Positions 1-10,877 are shown, counted from the first letter of the stretch. The stretch: DNA of 14,778 nt from Betaproteobacteria bacterium HGW-Betaproteobacteria-2 (GCA_002842255.1 PHCM01000006.1:1-14778); one strand, 5' to 3'. Numbers and translations are program-made. The notes: generated from the letters alone by a model not told the origin.

Positions 1-1
1 A

Positions 2-1207
<1,206 letters not shown>

Positions 1208-1221
1208 CAGACGACACAATA

Positions 1222-1249
1222 TAAAACGGCCCTAACATGGGCCGTTTTA
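1222..1249. terminator. Bidirectional hairpin terminator between icd and the cold-shock gene
   Basis: A perfect 11-bp stem (TAAAACGGCCC pairing with GGGCCGTTTTA) closes a 6-nt loop. It begins 14 bp after the icd stop and about 25 bp beyond the stop of the convergent cold-shock gene. The A and T runs flanking the GC core give a U-tract on either strand, so it can serve both genes as an intrinsic terminator. Confidence 0.9.
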
Positions 1250-1274
1250 ATAAAGTCTGTGCTGCGATTTAAGC

Positions 1275-1478
1275 TTAAGCCTTCTGAATATTAGAAGCTT
1301 GTTTGCCCTTGGGGCCTTCGGTGACATCAAATGTCACGCGCTGACCTTCCTTGAGGCTCTTGTAGCCTGACTCCACAATCGCGGAAAAATGCGCGAAAAG
1401 ATCGTCGCCACCATCGTCCGGGGTAATAAAACCAAAACCCTTGGAATCATTGAACCACTTTACTGTACCTGTTGCCAT
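1275..1478 (-). CDS. CspA-family cold-shock protein
   Basis: A complete 67-residue protein made of a single cold-shock (OB-fold) domain that binds single-stranded nucleic acid and acts as an RNA chaperone. It starts [11 protein letters not shown] and carries the two RNA-binding motifs, RNP1 as KGFGFI (about residues 13-18) and RNP2 as DLFAHF (about 26-31), with the usual EGxRVTFDV strand and a C-terminal KGKQASNIQ. The length matches the CspA family exactly. The ATG is preceded by an AGGAAG ribosome binding site six bases away (1485-1490). A promoter about 110 bp upstream leaves a leader of about 100 nt, as is usual for cold-shock genes. I cannot tell which paralogue this is or whether it is cold-induced. 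Confidence 0.95.
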   Translation of the reverse strand: MATGTVKWFNDSKGFGFITPDDGGDDLFAHFSAIVESGYKSLKEGQRVTFDVTEGPKGKQASNIQKA

Positions 1479-1504
1479 CTAAAACTTCCTTACCAAATCA
1501 AGAG

Positions 1505-1515
1505 GAGGCGCCCTC
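1505..1515 (-). other. Small GC-rich hairpin in the cold-shock gene leader
   Basis: In the transcript of the cold-shock gene, GAGG and CCTC flank a 3-nt GCG loop about 27 nt upstream of the start codon and 15 nt before the AGGAAG ribosome binding site. Leader structures often control cold-shock mRNAs, but a 4-bp stem is slight evidence and no E. coli-type cold box was recognised. Confidence 0.25.
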
Positions 1516-1587
1516 AAAAGTTTTCAATTCAAGAACTTAAGCTAAAATCGTCGGCTAAAATTGCTTCGAATCAAAACGCCTGAACGG

Positions 1588-1617
1588 ATTTTTACTTGCG
1601 TTATTTCAATAAGTCAA
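1588..1617 (-). promoter_or_regulatory. Sigma70-like promoter of the cold-shock gene
   Basis: On the minus strand a TTGACT -35 box (1612-1617) and a TAAAAAT -10 region (1588-1594) are separated by 17 bp. Transcription would start near 1581, giving a leader of about 100 nt before the ATG at 1478. The -35 matches the consensus at 5 of 6 positions; the -10 is weaker. Confidence 0.55.
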
Positions 1618-1634
1618 GATTTTTTTACCGGATA

Positions 1635-1663
1635 TTGACAATCCGCAGCCACGCAACTACAAA
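1635..1663 (+). promoter_or_regulatory. Sigma70-like promoter for pilB-pilC
   Basis: A perfect TTGACA -35 box (1635-1640), a 17-bp spacer and a TACAAA -10 box (1658-1663, 4 of 6 matches) point toward pilB. The start site would fall near 1670, leaving about 115 nt of leader. No sigma54 -24/-12 element (GG-N10-GC type) was seen in this interval. Confidence 0.55.
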
Positions 1664-1739
1664 ACCTGAAGGAGCACTGCTTCTTTACAAACAAGTAGCT
1701 AGCGTGCATTATCCACGCAGGGGCTCAGGTTTAGTAAAC
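1662..1739 (+). other. Inverted repeats in the pilB leader region
   Basis: Three inverted repeats are nested or adjacent in front of pilB. AAACCTGA (1662-1669) is complementary to TCAGGTTT (1725-1732). Inside it, GCGTG (1702-1706) and CACGC (1714-1718) form a 5-bp stem with a 7-nt loop. GTTTA-G-TAAAC (1729-1739) forms a short palindrome that competes with the outer arm. They could be leader RNA structure or a protein operator. The left outer arm sits at the predicted transcription start, so it may not be fully transcribed. The arms are short and function is unknown. Confidence 0.3.
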
Positions 1740-1785
1740 TTGAAATAATGATTAACCAAGTACAAAACCAAGAAATCAGGGACTA

Positions 1786-3504
1786 ATGGCTACAGCAATT
1801 TCACCCATCAAACTGGGCGGGCTTGCCCGCATGCTGGTTCAAGAAAAGCTGCTGTCAGATGATGAGGCAAATGCCATCCAGTCATCAGCCAATACGCAGC
1901 AGATTCCTTTCGTAAAACAACTCATTTCCAGCAAGAAACTTAGCGCATTACAGGTAGCGGAAACTGCGGCAAACGCTTTCGGTTTTCCCATATTCGATCT
2001 TGATGCCCTCAACTCCGACTATCTTCCTGCAAAGGGGATAGACGTCAAACTCATGCAATCCAGCCATGTCATGGCGTTGCAAGGTCGCGGCAACACACTG
2101 TTCGTCGCCCTGTCCGACCCCACAAATCTGCACGTGCTGGATGATGTGAAGTTCCAGACTGGCATGACCTTGTCACCAGTCGTTGTCGAAGACGACAAGC
2201 TTGCCAGATGGATTGCAAAAATCGTAGAAGCCAGCGACACCAGCATGAGTTCGATTGATGTCGATGAAGACTTCAACCTCGACATGGAGGGAGACGATCA
2301 AGGACAGGAAGAAACACAATCGGTCGAGATTGATGACGCCCCGGTCGTTAAATATCTGCAGAAGATCCTGATAGACGCCATCAACATGGGTGCTTCGGAT
2401 TTGCACTTTGAGCCCTATGAAAAATTTTACCGGATACGCTATCGTGTAGACGGCATATTGCGCGAAATCGCACAACCGCCACTGGCCATCAAGGAAAAGC
2501 TGGCTTCCCGCATCAAGGTCATTTCCAGCATGGACATCTCCGAGAAGCGCATCCCGCAGGATGGCCGCATGAAACTGGTGCTGTCAAAAACCCGCACCAT
2601 TGACTTTCGTGTCAGCACTTTGCCGCTGATTCATGGCGAAAAGATCGTCATGCGTATTCTCGATCCTTCCAGTGCCAAACTGGGAATTGAAGCTCTTGGC
2701 TATGAAGCGGACCAGAAGGAAGCCCTGCTATCAGCCGTCAGCCGCCCATATGGACTGGTACTAGTCACCGGGCCTACCGGTTCAGGTAAAACCGTGTCGC
2801 TCTACACTTGCCTGAATATTCTCAATGAACCCGGCGTGAACATCTCTACAGCCGAAGACCCGGCAGAAATCCCGCTGGCAGGCATCAACCAGGTCAACGT
2901 CAATGACAAACAGGGCCTGACATTTGCCGCTGCACTGAAATCCTTTCTGCGTCAGGATCCCGACATCATCATGATCGGGGAAATTCGCGATCTGGAAACC
3001 GCGGATATGGCCATCAAGGCTGCTTCAACCGGCCACATGGTATTGTCGACGCTACATACTAACGATGCGCCCTCCACACTGACCCGACTCATGAACATGG
3101 GGGTTGCTCCATTCAACATCGCCTCGGCAGTTTCCCTCATCACCGCACAACGGCTGGCACGCAAACTTTGCCCCAACTGCAAGGTGCCACTGGATGTGCC
3201 CAAGGAAGCATTGCTGGGGGTCGGTTTCAAGGAAGAAGATCTGGACGGTAGCTGGACACTATATGGCCCAAAGGAAGGTGGCTGTGAACTTTGTAACGGC
3301 GGTTACAAGGGTCGTGTCGGCATTTATCAAGTCATGCCGGTGAGTGACGCCATGAGCCGCATCATCATGAAAAACGGCACGGCTCATGATATTGCCGATC
3401 AAGCCCAGCTCGAAGGCGTTCGCGATCTGAGGCAATCGGGATTGCTCAAAGTCAAACAGGGATTGACCTCTATTGCAGAAGTTGAAGCGGTCACTAACGA
3501 ATAA
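1786..3504 (+). CDS. pilB: Type IV pilus assembly ATPase PilB
   Basis: A cytoplasmic hexameric ATPase of the GspE/PilB secretion family that powers pilus extension from the inner-membrane platform. It has 572 residues, normal for PilB. An N-terminal MshEN/T2SSE_N-type region covers about residues 8-150, followed by an acidic linker (about 155-182, DEDFNLDMEGDDQGQEE) and the C-terminal ATPase. The ATPase shows Walker A GPTGSGKT at 329-336, the Asp box AEDPAEIPL near 356-364, Walker B DPDIIMIGEIRD at 391-402 and the His box TGHMVLSTLHTNDA near 415-428. Two zinc-ligand pairs, CPNC at 462-465 and CELC at 500-503, give the tetracysteine motif typical of PilB/GspE and absent from the retraction ATPase PilT. 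The ATG at 1786 has AGGGA three bases upstream. pilC follows after 15 bp, so the two are surely co-transcribed. Confidence 0.97.
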   Translation: MATAISPIKLGGLARMLVQEKLLSDDEANAIQSSANTQQIPFVKQLISSKKLSALQVAETAANAFGFPIFDLDALNSDYLPAKGIDVKLMQSSHVMALQGRGNTLFVALSDPTNLHVLDDVKFQTGMTLSPVVVEDDKLARWIAKIVEASDTSMSSIDVDEDFNLDMEGDDQGQEETQSVEIDDAPVVKYLQKILIDAINMGASDLHFEPYEKFYRIRYRVDGILREIAQPPLAIKEKLASRIKVISSMDISEKRIPQDGRMKLVLSKTRTIDFRVSTLPLIHGEKIVMRILDPSSAKLGIEALGYEADQKEALLSAVSRPYGLVLVTGPTGSGKTVSLYTCLNILNEPGVNISTAEDPAEIPLAGINQVNVNDKQGLTFAAALKSFLRQDPDIIMIGEIRDLETADMAIKAASTGHMVLSTLHTNDAPSTLTRLMNMGVAPFNIASAVSLITAQRLARKLCPNCKVPLDVPKEALLGVGFKEEDLDGSWTLYGPKEGGCELCNGGYKGRVGIYQVMPVSDAMSRIIMKNGTAHDIADQAQLEGVRDLRQSGLLKVKQGLTSIAEVEAVTNE

Positions 3505-3519
3505 TTCAGGAACAACAAT

Positions 3520-4734
3520 ATGGCTGTCAGCGCTAGCAAGGAAATTACCTACGTTTGGGAAGGCACCGACAAAAAAGGTAAACGCATCAAAGGGGAGATG
3601 AAAGCATCCGGCGATGCTTTCGTGAAGGCGACTCTCAGGCGCCAGGGCATCAATGTCATCAAGGTGAGCAAACAGAGTGGTTTCAAATCCGGCGGGAAGG
3701 TCACTGACAAGGATGTCACCCTGTTTACGCGCCAGCTCGCCACCATGATGAAATCCGGCGTTCCATTGCTCCAGGCCTTTGACATTGTTGGCAAGGGCCA
3801 TAGCAATCCTGCGGTAGCCAAACTACTGGGAGACATCAAGGCCGACGTTGAAACCGGTAGCAGCCTGAGTCAGGCATTCAGAAAATACCCTCTCTACTTT
3901 GATGCGCTCTATTGCAATCTGGTAGGCGCCGGTGAGCAGGCGGGTATTCTGGATTCCCTGCTGGACAGGCTGGCAAGCTACAAGGAAAAGATCCTTGCCA
4001 TTAAGGGCAAGATCAAATCCGCCTTGATGTATCCAATATCCATCATTATCGTCGCATTTGTGATCACAGCTGTCATCATGATCTTTGTGGTTCCTGCCTT
4101 TAAAGAACTTTTCTCCAGCTTTGGTGCCGACCTTCCAACACCGACACTGGTGGTAATGGCCATATCAGATTATTTTGTTTCCTACTGGTGGGCAATCTTC
4201 GGCTCACTTGGCTTCGCGGGTTGGTTCTTCTTCTACACCTGGAAACGTTCTGAAAAGATGCAATCCACCATGGACCGGCTGCTATTGAAGGTGCCTGTCT
4301 TTGGTAATTTGATCAAGATCGCCACGATCGCCCGCTTTGCCAGAACCCTCTCAACCATGTTTGCTGCCGGTGTGCCTTTGGTTGAAGCACTGGATTCGGT
4401 CGCAGGCGCATCAGGGAATCGTGTTTATTACGATGCCTCCAAGAAAATCCAGAGTGAAATCAGTACCGGCACCAGTTTGACTGTGGCCATGCAGAACGCG
4501 GAAGTATTCCCCAATATGGTGTTGCAAATGACTGCCATCGGCGAAGAATCCGGTGCGCTCGACTCCATGCTTTCCAAGGTGGCCGATTTCTATGAAGCGG
4601 AAGTCGATGATGCCGTGGAAGGTCTTTCCAGCCTGATGGAGCCGATCATCATGGTAGTACTCGGCGTCCTGATCGGCGGCCTAGTCATCGCGATGTACCT
4701 GCCGATCTTCAAACTGGGCGAAGTCGTAGGTTAA
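3520..4734 (+). CDS. pilC: Type IV pilus inner-membrane platform protein PilC
   Basis: A polytopic inner-membrane protein of the GspF/PilC family, on which PilB and PilT act to assemble and retract pili. It has 404 residues, typical length. Two homologous T2SSF domains are visible, about residues 67-190 (FTRQLATMMKSGVPLLQAF ... GEQAGILDSLLDRLA) and 270-392 (FARTLSTMFAAGVPLVEAL ... GEESGALDSMLSKVA). Hydrophobic segments lie near 170-192, 221-241 and 374-396. The N-terminus (YVWEGTDKKGKRIKGEM) is the usual soluble start. AGGA precedes the ATG by nine bases. It is the last gene of the pilBC unit; the prepilin peptidase gene pilD, which often follows, is replaced by the convergent dsbC only 17 bp downstream. 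No clear terminator is visible in that gap. Confidence 0.97.
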   Translation: MAVSASKEITYVWEGTDKKGKRIKGEMKASGDAFVKATLRRQGINVIKVSKQSGFKSGGKVTDKDVTLFTRQLATMMKSGVPLLQAFDIVGKGHSNPAVAKLLGDIKADVETGSSLSQAFRKYPLYFDALYCNLVGAGEQAGILDSLLDRLASYKEKILAIKGKIKSALMYPISIIIVAFVITAVIMIFVVPAFKELFSSFGADLPTPTLVVMAISDYFVSYWWAIFGSLGFAGWFFFYTWKRSEKMQSTMDRLLLKVPVFGNLIKIATIARFARTLSTMFAAGVPLVEALDSVAGASGNRVYYDASKKIQSEISTGTSLTVAMQNAEVFPNMVLQMTAIGEESGALDSMLSKVADFYEAEVDDAVEGLSSLMEPIIMVVLGVLIGGLVIAMYLPIFKLGEVVG

Positions 4735-4751
4735 CGCTTACCAAGCCTCTG

Positions 4752-5474
4752 CTATTTTTTCACGCCGGCTGCGTTCAGCGCCTTTTCAATCTCGGCAGCC
4801 GGATATGCGCCCAACATTCGCTTACCATCCGCAAAAATCAGGGTTGGCGTGCTGGTCACGCCGAGTTCCTGACCGAGTTTCGCCAGACTCTCGACTGGGT
4901 TCTCGCAATTCGTGCTGCCCTTCACCAACTTATTATTCAAGACCCAATCCATCCAAGATTTGGAGCGGTCGGCAGAGCACCAGATAGCCTTGGACTTGTT
5001 GGCTGCGTCCGGATGCAATTTGTCCAGCGGGAAAAGGAAGGTGTAAACCGTGATGTCGGTAATACCGGACAGTTCCTTCTGTTCAAGCCGTTTGCAGAAT
5101 GGGCAGTCCGGATCGGAAAACACGACAAGTTTGCGACTGCCATTCCCCCTGACCACCTTGATTGCCTTATCCAGCGGCAACTTGGAAAAATCAACCCTGG
5201 TCAATTCCTCCATACGCTCACCGGTCACATTGCGTTTGGTTTTCGCGTCAATCAGACGTCCTTCTGCAATCAGGAACGTAAATTTCTCATCGGTATAAAC
5301 AATCTGTCCGCCGATGAACACTTCGTACAAACCACCATACTGTGTCTTCTTGATGCTATCCACCTGAATGTCAGGATAGGCCGATTCGATCGCCTTTTTA
5401 AGCGCGGCATCGTCCGCATAAGCGCAACTGATCAGAAAAGTACCGACTAACAGGCCCAACAAACTTTTTAACAT
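4752..5474 (-). CDS. dsbC: Periplasmic thiol:disulfide isomerase, DsbC family
   Basis: A periplasmic protein that reshuffles wrong disulfides and is kept reduced by DsbD in the known system. It has 240 residues, close to E. coli DsbC. A signal peptide occupies residues 1-20 (MLKSLLGLLVGTF...), best cut after AYA; LISC just before it also resembles a loose lipobox, so lipidation of Cys17 is a minor alternative. The N-terminal dimerisation domain spans about 21-85 and the thioredoxin-fold domain follows. The active site is C124-P-F-C127 within FSDPDCPFCKRLE, where E. coli has CGYC. A second, structural cysteine pair is present at 166 (IWCSADR) and 190 (TNCENP), and the cis-proline loop is TSTPT with Pro210. 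The ATG follows GGGAT by seven bases. It lies 24 bp after the flavin hydroxylase gene and is the last gene of the minus-strand run. DsbG is the main alternative; length and the second disulfide favour DsbC. Confidence 0.92.
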   Translation of the reverse strand: MLKSLLGLLVGTFLISCAYADDAALKKAIESAYPDIQVDSIKKTQYGGLYEVFIGGQIVYTDEKFTFLIAEGRLIDAKTKRNVTGERMEELTRVDFSKLPLDKAIKVVRGNGSRKLVVFSDPDCPFCKRLEQKELSGITDITVYTFLFPLDKLHPDAANKSKAIWCSADRSKSWMDWVLNNKLVKGSTNCENPVESLAKLGQELGVTSTPTLIFADGKRMLGAYPAAEIEKALNAAGVKK

Positions 5475-5498
5475 TTTGATATCCCAGATTAATGATGT

Positions 5499-6698
5499 TT
5501 AACGTACTGCCTGATTCATCAGGTATTTCTTCACTTTTGCCTGCCGGTTGGTCAGACTCAAGCCCCAGTTCCTTAATTTCCTCACGACCGTACCGGAATG
5601 CGAGAACAAACCGGAGAGCCCCTTGGTAACGCACTGCATTTCCAGCAAATCAAGCTTGCGTGCCCTCTCGTAGCGCCGCAACAGTATCAGATCGCCGCAA
5701 GACTGATGTTGACCGCGAACGTGCAGAGTCTCGGCCAAGACTTTGACGTCCCGGAATCCAAGGTTCACGCCCTGTCCGGCAAGCGGATGTACCGTGTGTG
5801 CGGCATCTCCTACCAGCGCCAGCATCGGCTTGACAAATGTTGCAGCCGTCTGCTGCCGCAGGGGGAATGCGCGCGCAGCGGTCAACAACTTCAGCGCACC
5901 CAGTTTGATGCCCCCTTGTCTGCCCACTTTCTCAGACAACGATTCCGCCTGAAGTTCTAGCATGCTCTGTGCAAATTGTTCCTGGGCAGACCAGACCATG
6001 GATATGCGATTGCCCGGCAAAGGCAGCCAGGCCAGTATGCCATCATCACTAAACCACTGATAGGCCACATTATCATGCGGCAATTCCGTCTCGAAATTGG
6101 CGACCACGCCCATTTGATGATAGTCATGGGTGCTGATGGCGATGCCGGCCTGATTGCGTAGCCAGGAACTCGCCCCGTCCGCCGCAACCAGCAAGCGGGC
6201 TTTCAGCCGGCGTTGGTCTGCGAGATGTATTTCAGCATGATTTTCATAAAACACTGATGACTGCGGTGCGACTCCAGTCATCAGACTGACATCGGACTTG
6301 CTCAGCGCCACCAGCAAGGCCTGCTCCAGTTGGCGGCTCTCGACAATGAATCCGAGATGGTCGATATAGGCTTCACTCGCATCAAACTGCAAATGGCTAC
6401 TGTCGGCATCGCCGAAAATCTGCATCTGCGCTATCGGACAGATGCGTGCGGCATCCACATGCTGCCATACCCCCATGGACGCAAGCCAGTCGGCATTGGC
6501 CGGGCTGATGGCATATATGCGGCTATCCCAGTCCTGCCCGGAAATTGATGTTTGTGGTGGTTCAGAGCCGGGCTTACTCTCCAGCAGCCCGACGGACAAA
6601 CCCTGCCTGCTGAGCGCCAGCGCGCAGGACATGCCAACCAGCCCGCCACCAACGACAAGCACATCGAACTCCCGGGAATTCAGCTTATCCACGTGCAC
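5499..6698 (-). CDS. Ubiquinone biosynthesis FAD-dependent hydroxylase, UbiH/UbiF/UbiI family
   Basis: A flavin monooxygenase that hydroxylates the aromatic ring of a polyprenyl-phenol intermediate in ubiquinone synthesis. About 399 residues. The FAD Rossmann motif VVGGGLVGMSCALAL lies near residues 16-30, the DG motif AADGASSWLR near 173-182, and the family signature GDAAHTVHPLAGQGVN near 297-312. The C-terminal LRRYERARK resembles E. coli UbiI. It sits directly after pepP-ubiH, the position of ubiI (visC) in E. coli, which supports a C5-hydroxylase role. Regioselectivity varies among proteobacterial members, so UbiF- or broad-range activity is possible and I give no symbol. The start is ambiguous: TTG at 6701, GTG at 6698 or GTG at 6692 are all in frame and all overlap the ubiH end (TAA at 6685-6687). 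I chose 6698; no strong ribosome binding site separates them, and translational coupling is likely. Confidence 0.9.
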   Translation of the reverse strand: MHVDKLNSREFDVLVVGGGLVGMSCALALSRQGLSVGLLESKPGSEPPQTSISGQDWDSRIYAISPANADWLASMGVWQHVDAARICPIAQMQIFGDADSSHLQFDASEAYIDHLGFIVESRQLEQALLVALSKSDVSLMTGVAPQSSVFYENHAEIHLADQRRLKARLLVAADGASSWLRNQAGIAISTHDYHQMGVVANFETELPHDNVAYQWFSDDGILAWLPLPGNRISMVWSAQEQFAQSMLELQAESLSEKVGRQGGIKLGALKLLTAARAFPLRQQTAATFVKPMLALVGDAAHTVHPLAGQGVNLGFRDVKVLAETLHVRGQHQSCGDLILLRRYERARKLDLLEMQCVTKGLSGLFSHSGTVVRKLRNWGLSLTNRQAKVKKYLMNQAVR

Positions 6699-7872
6699 CA
6701 AAACTCATTTTGTTGATCAGGAATCGCTTGGCCGGCTTGACGATATCCAGCATACCCAAACCTGCCGAGCGCAAGCCGGATACGCCCACAATATCATTCG
6801 AAAAGATATTCACCAGAAAATCCGTAAACAGCAGACCTCGCTTCGTATCGCGTTGCCGGGTCGTCGCATAGCCGCTCAAGGTCTCGGACGCACCCCATAC
6901 GGCCGGCTCAAACTTGGCCAAATGATCACTCAGTTCCCACGCATCGCGCAGGCCGACATTGAAGCCCTGTCCGGCGACAGGATGCATGGTCTGGGCAGCA
7001 TTGCCGATCACGGCAAAGTGCGGCAGAACGACAGGATACAGACGGGACAAACGGAGCGGAAAACTCAACCTCTTGCCGACACTGAGAAATCGCCCGACGC
7101 GGTCACCGAAGTGTGCATGCAAGGCATTGAGAAAAGACGCATCATCCAGCGTCATGATCTGTTCGATTTCCTGTTTTTCACCGGTCCAGACCAGGGAGAA
7201 ATCATGCTCGCCATTCGGCAACAGGGCCATGGGGCCTGCCGGTGTGAAACGCTCGTAGGCGATATGATCGTGCGGCATCTCCGCCCTGACCTTGGTCACC
7301 AGCGCATCATGCCCGTACTCTTTGGTCTCGCGCTGCAAGCCGGCAATATCGCCCGGCGTTCTGCCGCCATCCGCGAGTACGGCCAACTCGCATGCAAGTT
7401 CATGCGTTGCGCCGTCATGGATGAATGTCACGTAACTGGCTGCCATGTCCGGATTGACATGTTGCACTTCAGCGCCATAAAGCGTCTTGATCTCGGGCTG
7501 ATTCGAAAGTGCATGATCGAGTGCACGGGTCAATGCTCCATAGGAAACGACATAACCCAAAGCCTCCTGATGCTGGTCTTCCGCCTTCAGCAGGCTGCGC
7601 CCAAAACTTCCGCGCTGCGAAATATGAATGGTGTTGATGGCTGTCGCTTCGGATGCAACGTCCTGCCAGACACCCAGACGCTGCAGTACCACCCTGGTGC
7701 CATAGGACAAGGCCAGCGCCCGCTGATCCTGATGAGAAGCCCCTTGCGGCCTCGCCTCCAATAGTGTCGATGGGATGCCCTTGGCAGCAAGCGCAAGCGC
7801 CAGTGTTGCCCCCACCGGACCAGCACCGATGATGACGATACCTGCTGCAGATTTTTCCTCGTTCTTGTTCAC
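6685..7872 (-). CDS. ubiH: 2-polyprenyl-6-methoxyphenol hydroxylase UbiH
   Basis: A FAD-dependent monooxygenase of ubiquinone synthesis, assigned to the C1 hydroxylation by homology to E. coli UbiH. It has 395 residues from the GTG start. The FAD-binding motif IVIIGAGPVGATLALAL begins at residue 12, LADGGRTPGD is the DG-type motif, and the signature GNAAQTMHPVAGQGFN starts at residue 290. The Asn and Gln in GNAAQT, in place of the GDAAHT of UbiF/UbiI, are what E. coli UbiH has and make this the UbiH member of the pair. The frame stays open upstream to an ATG at 8076, but that 68-residue extension lies inside pepP and reads as arginine-rich shadow sequence. The GTG at 7870-7872 overlaps the pepP TGA as GTGA, a normal coupled junction, and gives the expected length. 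Confidence 0.93.
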   Translation of the reverse strand: MNKNEEKSAAGIVIIGAGPVGATLALALAAKGIPSTLLEARPQGASHQDQRALALSYGTRVVLQRLGVWQDVASEATAINTIHISQRGSFGRSLLKAEDQHQEALGYVVSYGALTRALDHALSNQPEIKTLYGAEVQHVNPDMAASYVTFIHDGATHELACELAVLADGGRTPGDIAGLQRETKEYGHDALVTKVRAEMPHDHIAYERFTPAGPMALLPNGEHDFSLVWTGEKQEIEQIMTLDDASFLNALHAHFGDRVGRFLSVGKRLSFPLRLSRLYPVVLPHFAVIGNAAQTMHPVAGQGFNVGLRDAWELSDHLAKFEPAVWGASETLSGYATTRQRDTKRGLLFTDFLVNIFSNDIVGVSGLRSAGLGMLDIVKPAKRFLINKMSFGARG

Positions 7873-9179
7873 TTTGCCGCCGCCATCAGGTTTTCGATCT
7901 CCGCCACGGTTTTGGGGGCGCCGGCGGTCATGATTTCGCAACCATCTGCTGTCACCAGCGCATCGTCCTCGATACGCACACCGATATTCCAGAACGCCCT
8001 CGGTACATCGTCTGCCGGGCGTATATAACAGCCCGGCTCCACTGTCAGCGTCATGCCTGGCTGCAGCACACGCCAACTGCCGTCCGACTGCTTGTATTCG
8101 CCGGCATCATGTACATCCAGTCCCAGCCAGTGACCGGTTCGATGCATGTAGAACCGCCGGTAATCGCCCGATTCAAGAACGGAATCATGACTCCCTTTGC
8201 ACAGACCAAAGTCGATAAAGCCGCGAATCAGCACATCCAGTGCAGCCTCATGCGGTTCATTCCAATGGCTGCCGGGGCGTATCCTGGCAATGGCTGCCTG
8301 CTGTGCAGCCAGCACCAGTTCATAGATATCCTTTTGCGCCGGGCTGAAGCAACCGTTAACCGGGAAAGTGCGGGTGATGTCAGAGGCATAACACTCGAGC
8401 TCACAACCGGCATCGATCAGCAAAAGATCGCCGTCATGCAAACGCTGATTATTCTCGACATAATGCAGCACACAGGCATTGGCACCGCCGGCGACTATCG
8501 AACTGTAAGCCGGTGAACGGCTGCCATGCCGGTAAAACTGATGCAGCAACGCAGCCTCGATCTCGTACTCCATCATGCCGGGGCGGACAGTCCGCATGGC
8601 CTGTTTATGGGCCTCTACCGAAATATCCGCTGCACGCCGCATGGCTTCCTGTTCTACGCCTGATTTGAACAGGCGCATTTCGTCGAGCAGCACGCGCGGA
8701 TCCGCCATCTCGGCCGGCGCACTGACACCACTGCGCCCTTGCGCGCGAACCTGGTTCAACCAGCCTGCAATGCGGCCATCCCAATGCGCATCGGCGCCGA
8801 AACTGTAAAACAGCCGGGGTTGATTGGCCATGAACCCAGGAACCAGTTCATCCAAACGCGTGATGGAATAAGCCTCATCGAAACCGAATCGTTCGCGGGC
8901 GCCGTCCGGGCCATGACGAAAACCGTCCCAGATCTCCCGCTCCAGATCCTTGTCGCGACAGAAAAGTACGCTTTTTGGCTCGTTACCGGCTATCAGCAGC
9001 AGAACCGCCTCCGGTTCGGTAAATCCGGTCAGATAGTAGAAATAACTGTCGCTGCGGTAGGGATAATGGCTGTCTCGATTGCGCATCGCCTCTGGTGCCG
9101 TAGGAATGATCGCCACCCCTGCTGCCATTGATTGCATCAAGGCATTCCTGCGCTCAAGAAAATGGTTCACTTCAGACAT
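7869..9179 (-). CDS. pepP: Xaa-Pro aminopeptidase (aminopeptidase P II)
   Basis: A cytosolic M24B metallopeptidase that removes an N-terminal residue preceding proline. It has 436 residues (E. coli PepP has 441). The AMP_N domain covers about residues 1-170 (YRSDSYFYYLTGFTEPEAV near the front), followed by the pita-bread catalytic domain. All five dimanganese ligands are visible: Asp256 (LLLIDAG), Asp267 (YASDITRTF), His350 (HRTGHWLGLDVHD), Glu381 (TVEPGCYI) and Glu404 (VRIEDDALVT), spaced as in the E. coli enzyme. His239 (VLHYVEN) and His357 also match. The ATG at 9179 has AAGG seven bases upstream. The gene lies 16 bp after murU and overlaps ubiH by 4 bp. The pepP-ubiH pairing is widespread in proteobacteria; there is no obvious direct biochemical link between the two. 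Confidence 0.97.
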   Translation of the reverse strand: MSEVNHFLERRNALMQSMAAGVAIIPTAPEAMRNRDSHYPYRSDSYFYYLTGFTEPEAVLLLIAGNEPKSVLFCRDKDLEREIWDGFRHGPDGARERFGFDEAYSITRLDELVPGFMANQPRLFYSFGADAHWDGRIAGWLNQVRAQGRSGVSAPAEMADPRVLLDEMRLFKSGVEQEAMRRAADISVEAHKQAMRTVRPGMMEYEIEAALLHQFYRHGSRSPAYSSIVAGGANACVLHYVENNQRLHDGDLLLIDAGCELECYASDITRTFPVNGCFSPAQKDIYELVLAAQQAAIARIRPGSHWNEPHEAALDVLIRGFIDFGLCKGSHDSVLESGDYRRFYMHRTGHWLGLDVHDAGEYKQSDGSWRVLQPGMTLTVEPGCYIRPADDVPRAFWNIGVRIEDDALVTADGCEIMTAGAPKTVAEIENLMAAAK

Positions 9180-9195
9180 GCCGGACCTTCAGTTT

Positions 9196-10877
<1,682 letters not shown>

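Noticed and set aside
1389..1583. A 64-codon plus-strand open frame opposite the cold-shock gene and its leader
   Set aside because: It is antisense to the N-terminal half of a strongly conserved cold-shock protein and has no supporting features.
1640..1785. A c-di-GMP (GEMM) riboswitch in front of pilB
   Set aside because: Expected for pilus genes, but the conserved GEMM core and tetraloop-receptor elements are not present in the leader.
3259..3801. A 180-codon minus-strand open frame spanning the pilB-pilC junction
   Set aside because: It covers conserved PilB and PilC sequence on the other strand and has no recognisable protein features.
6442..7764. A 440-codon open frame on the plus strand opposite the two ubiquinone hydroxylase genes
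   Set aside because: It lies antisense to two well-supported flavin hydroxylases, and its translation is rich in Arg, Gln, His and Cys with no recognisable domain. It is a shadow of codon bias.
7873..8076. A 68-residue N-terminal extension of UbiH
   Set aside because: It lies wholly inside pepP in another frame and reads as Arg/Gly-rich filler. The GTGA junction at 7869-7872 gives the family's normal N-terminus.
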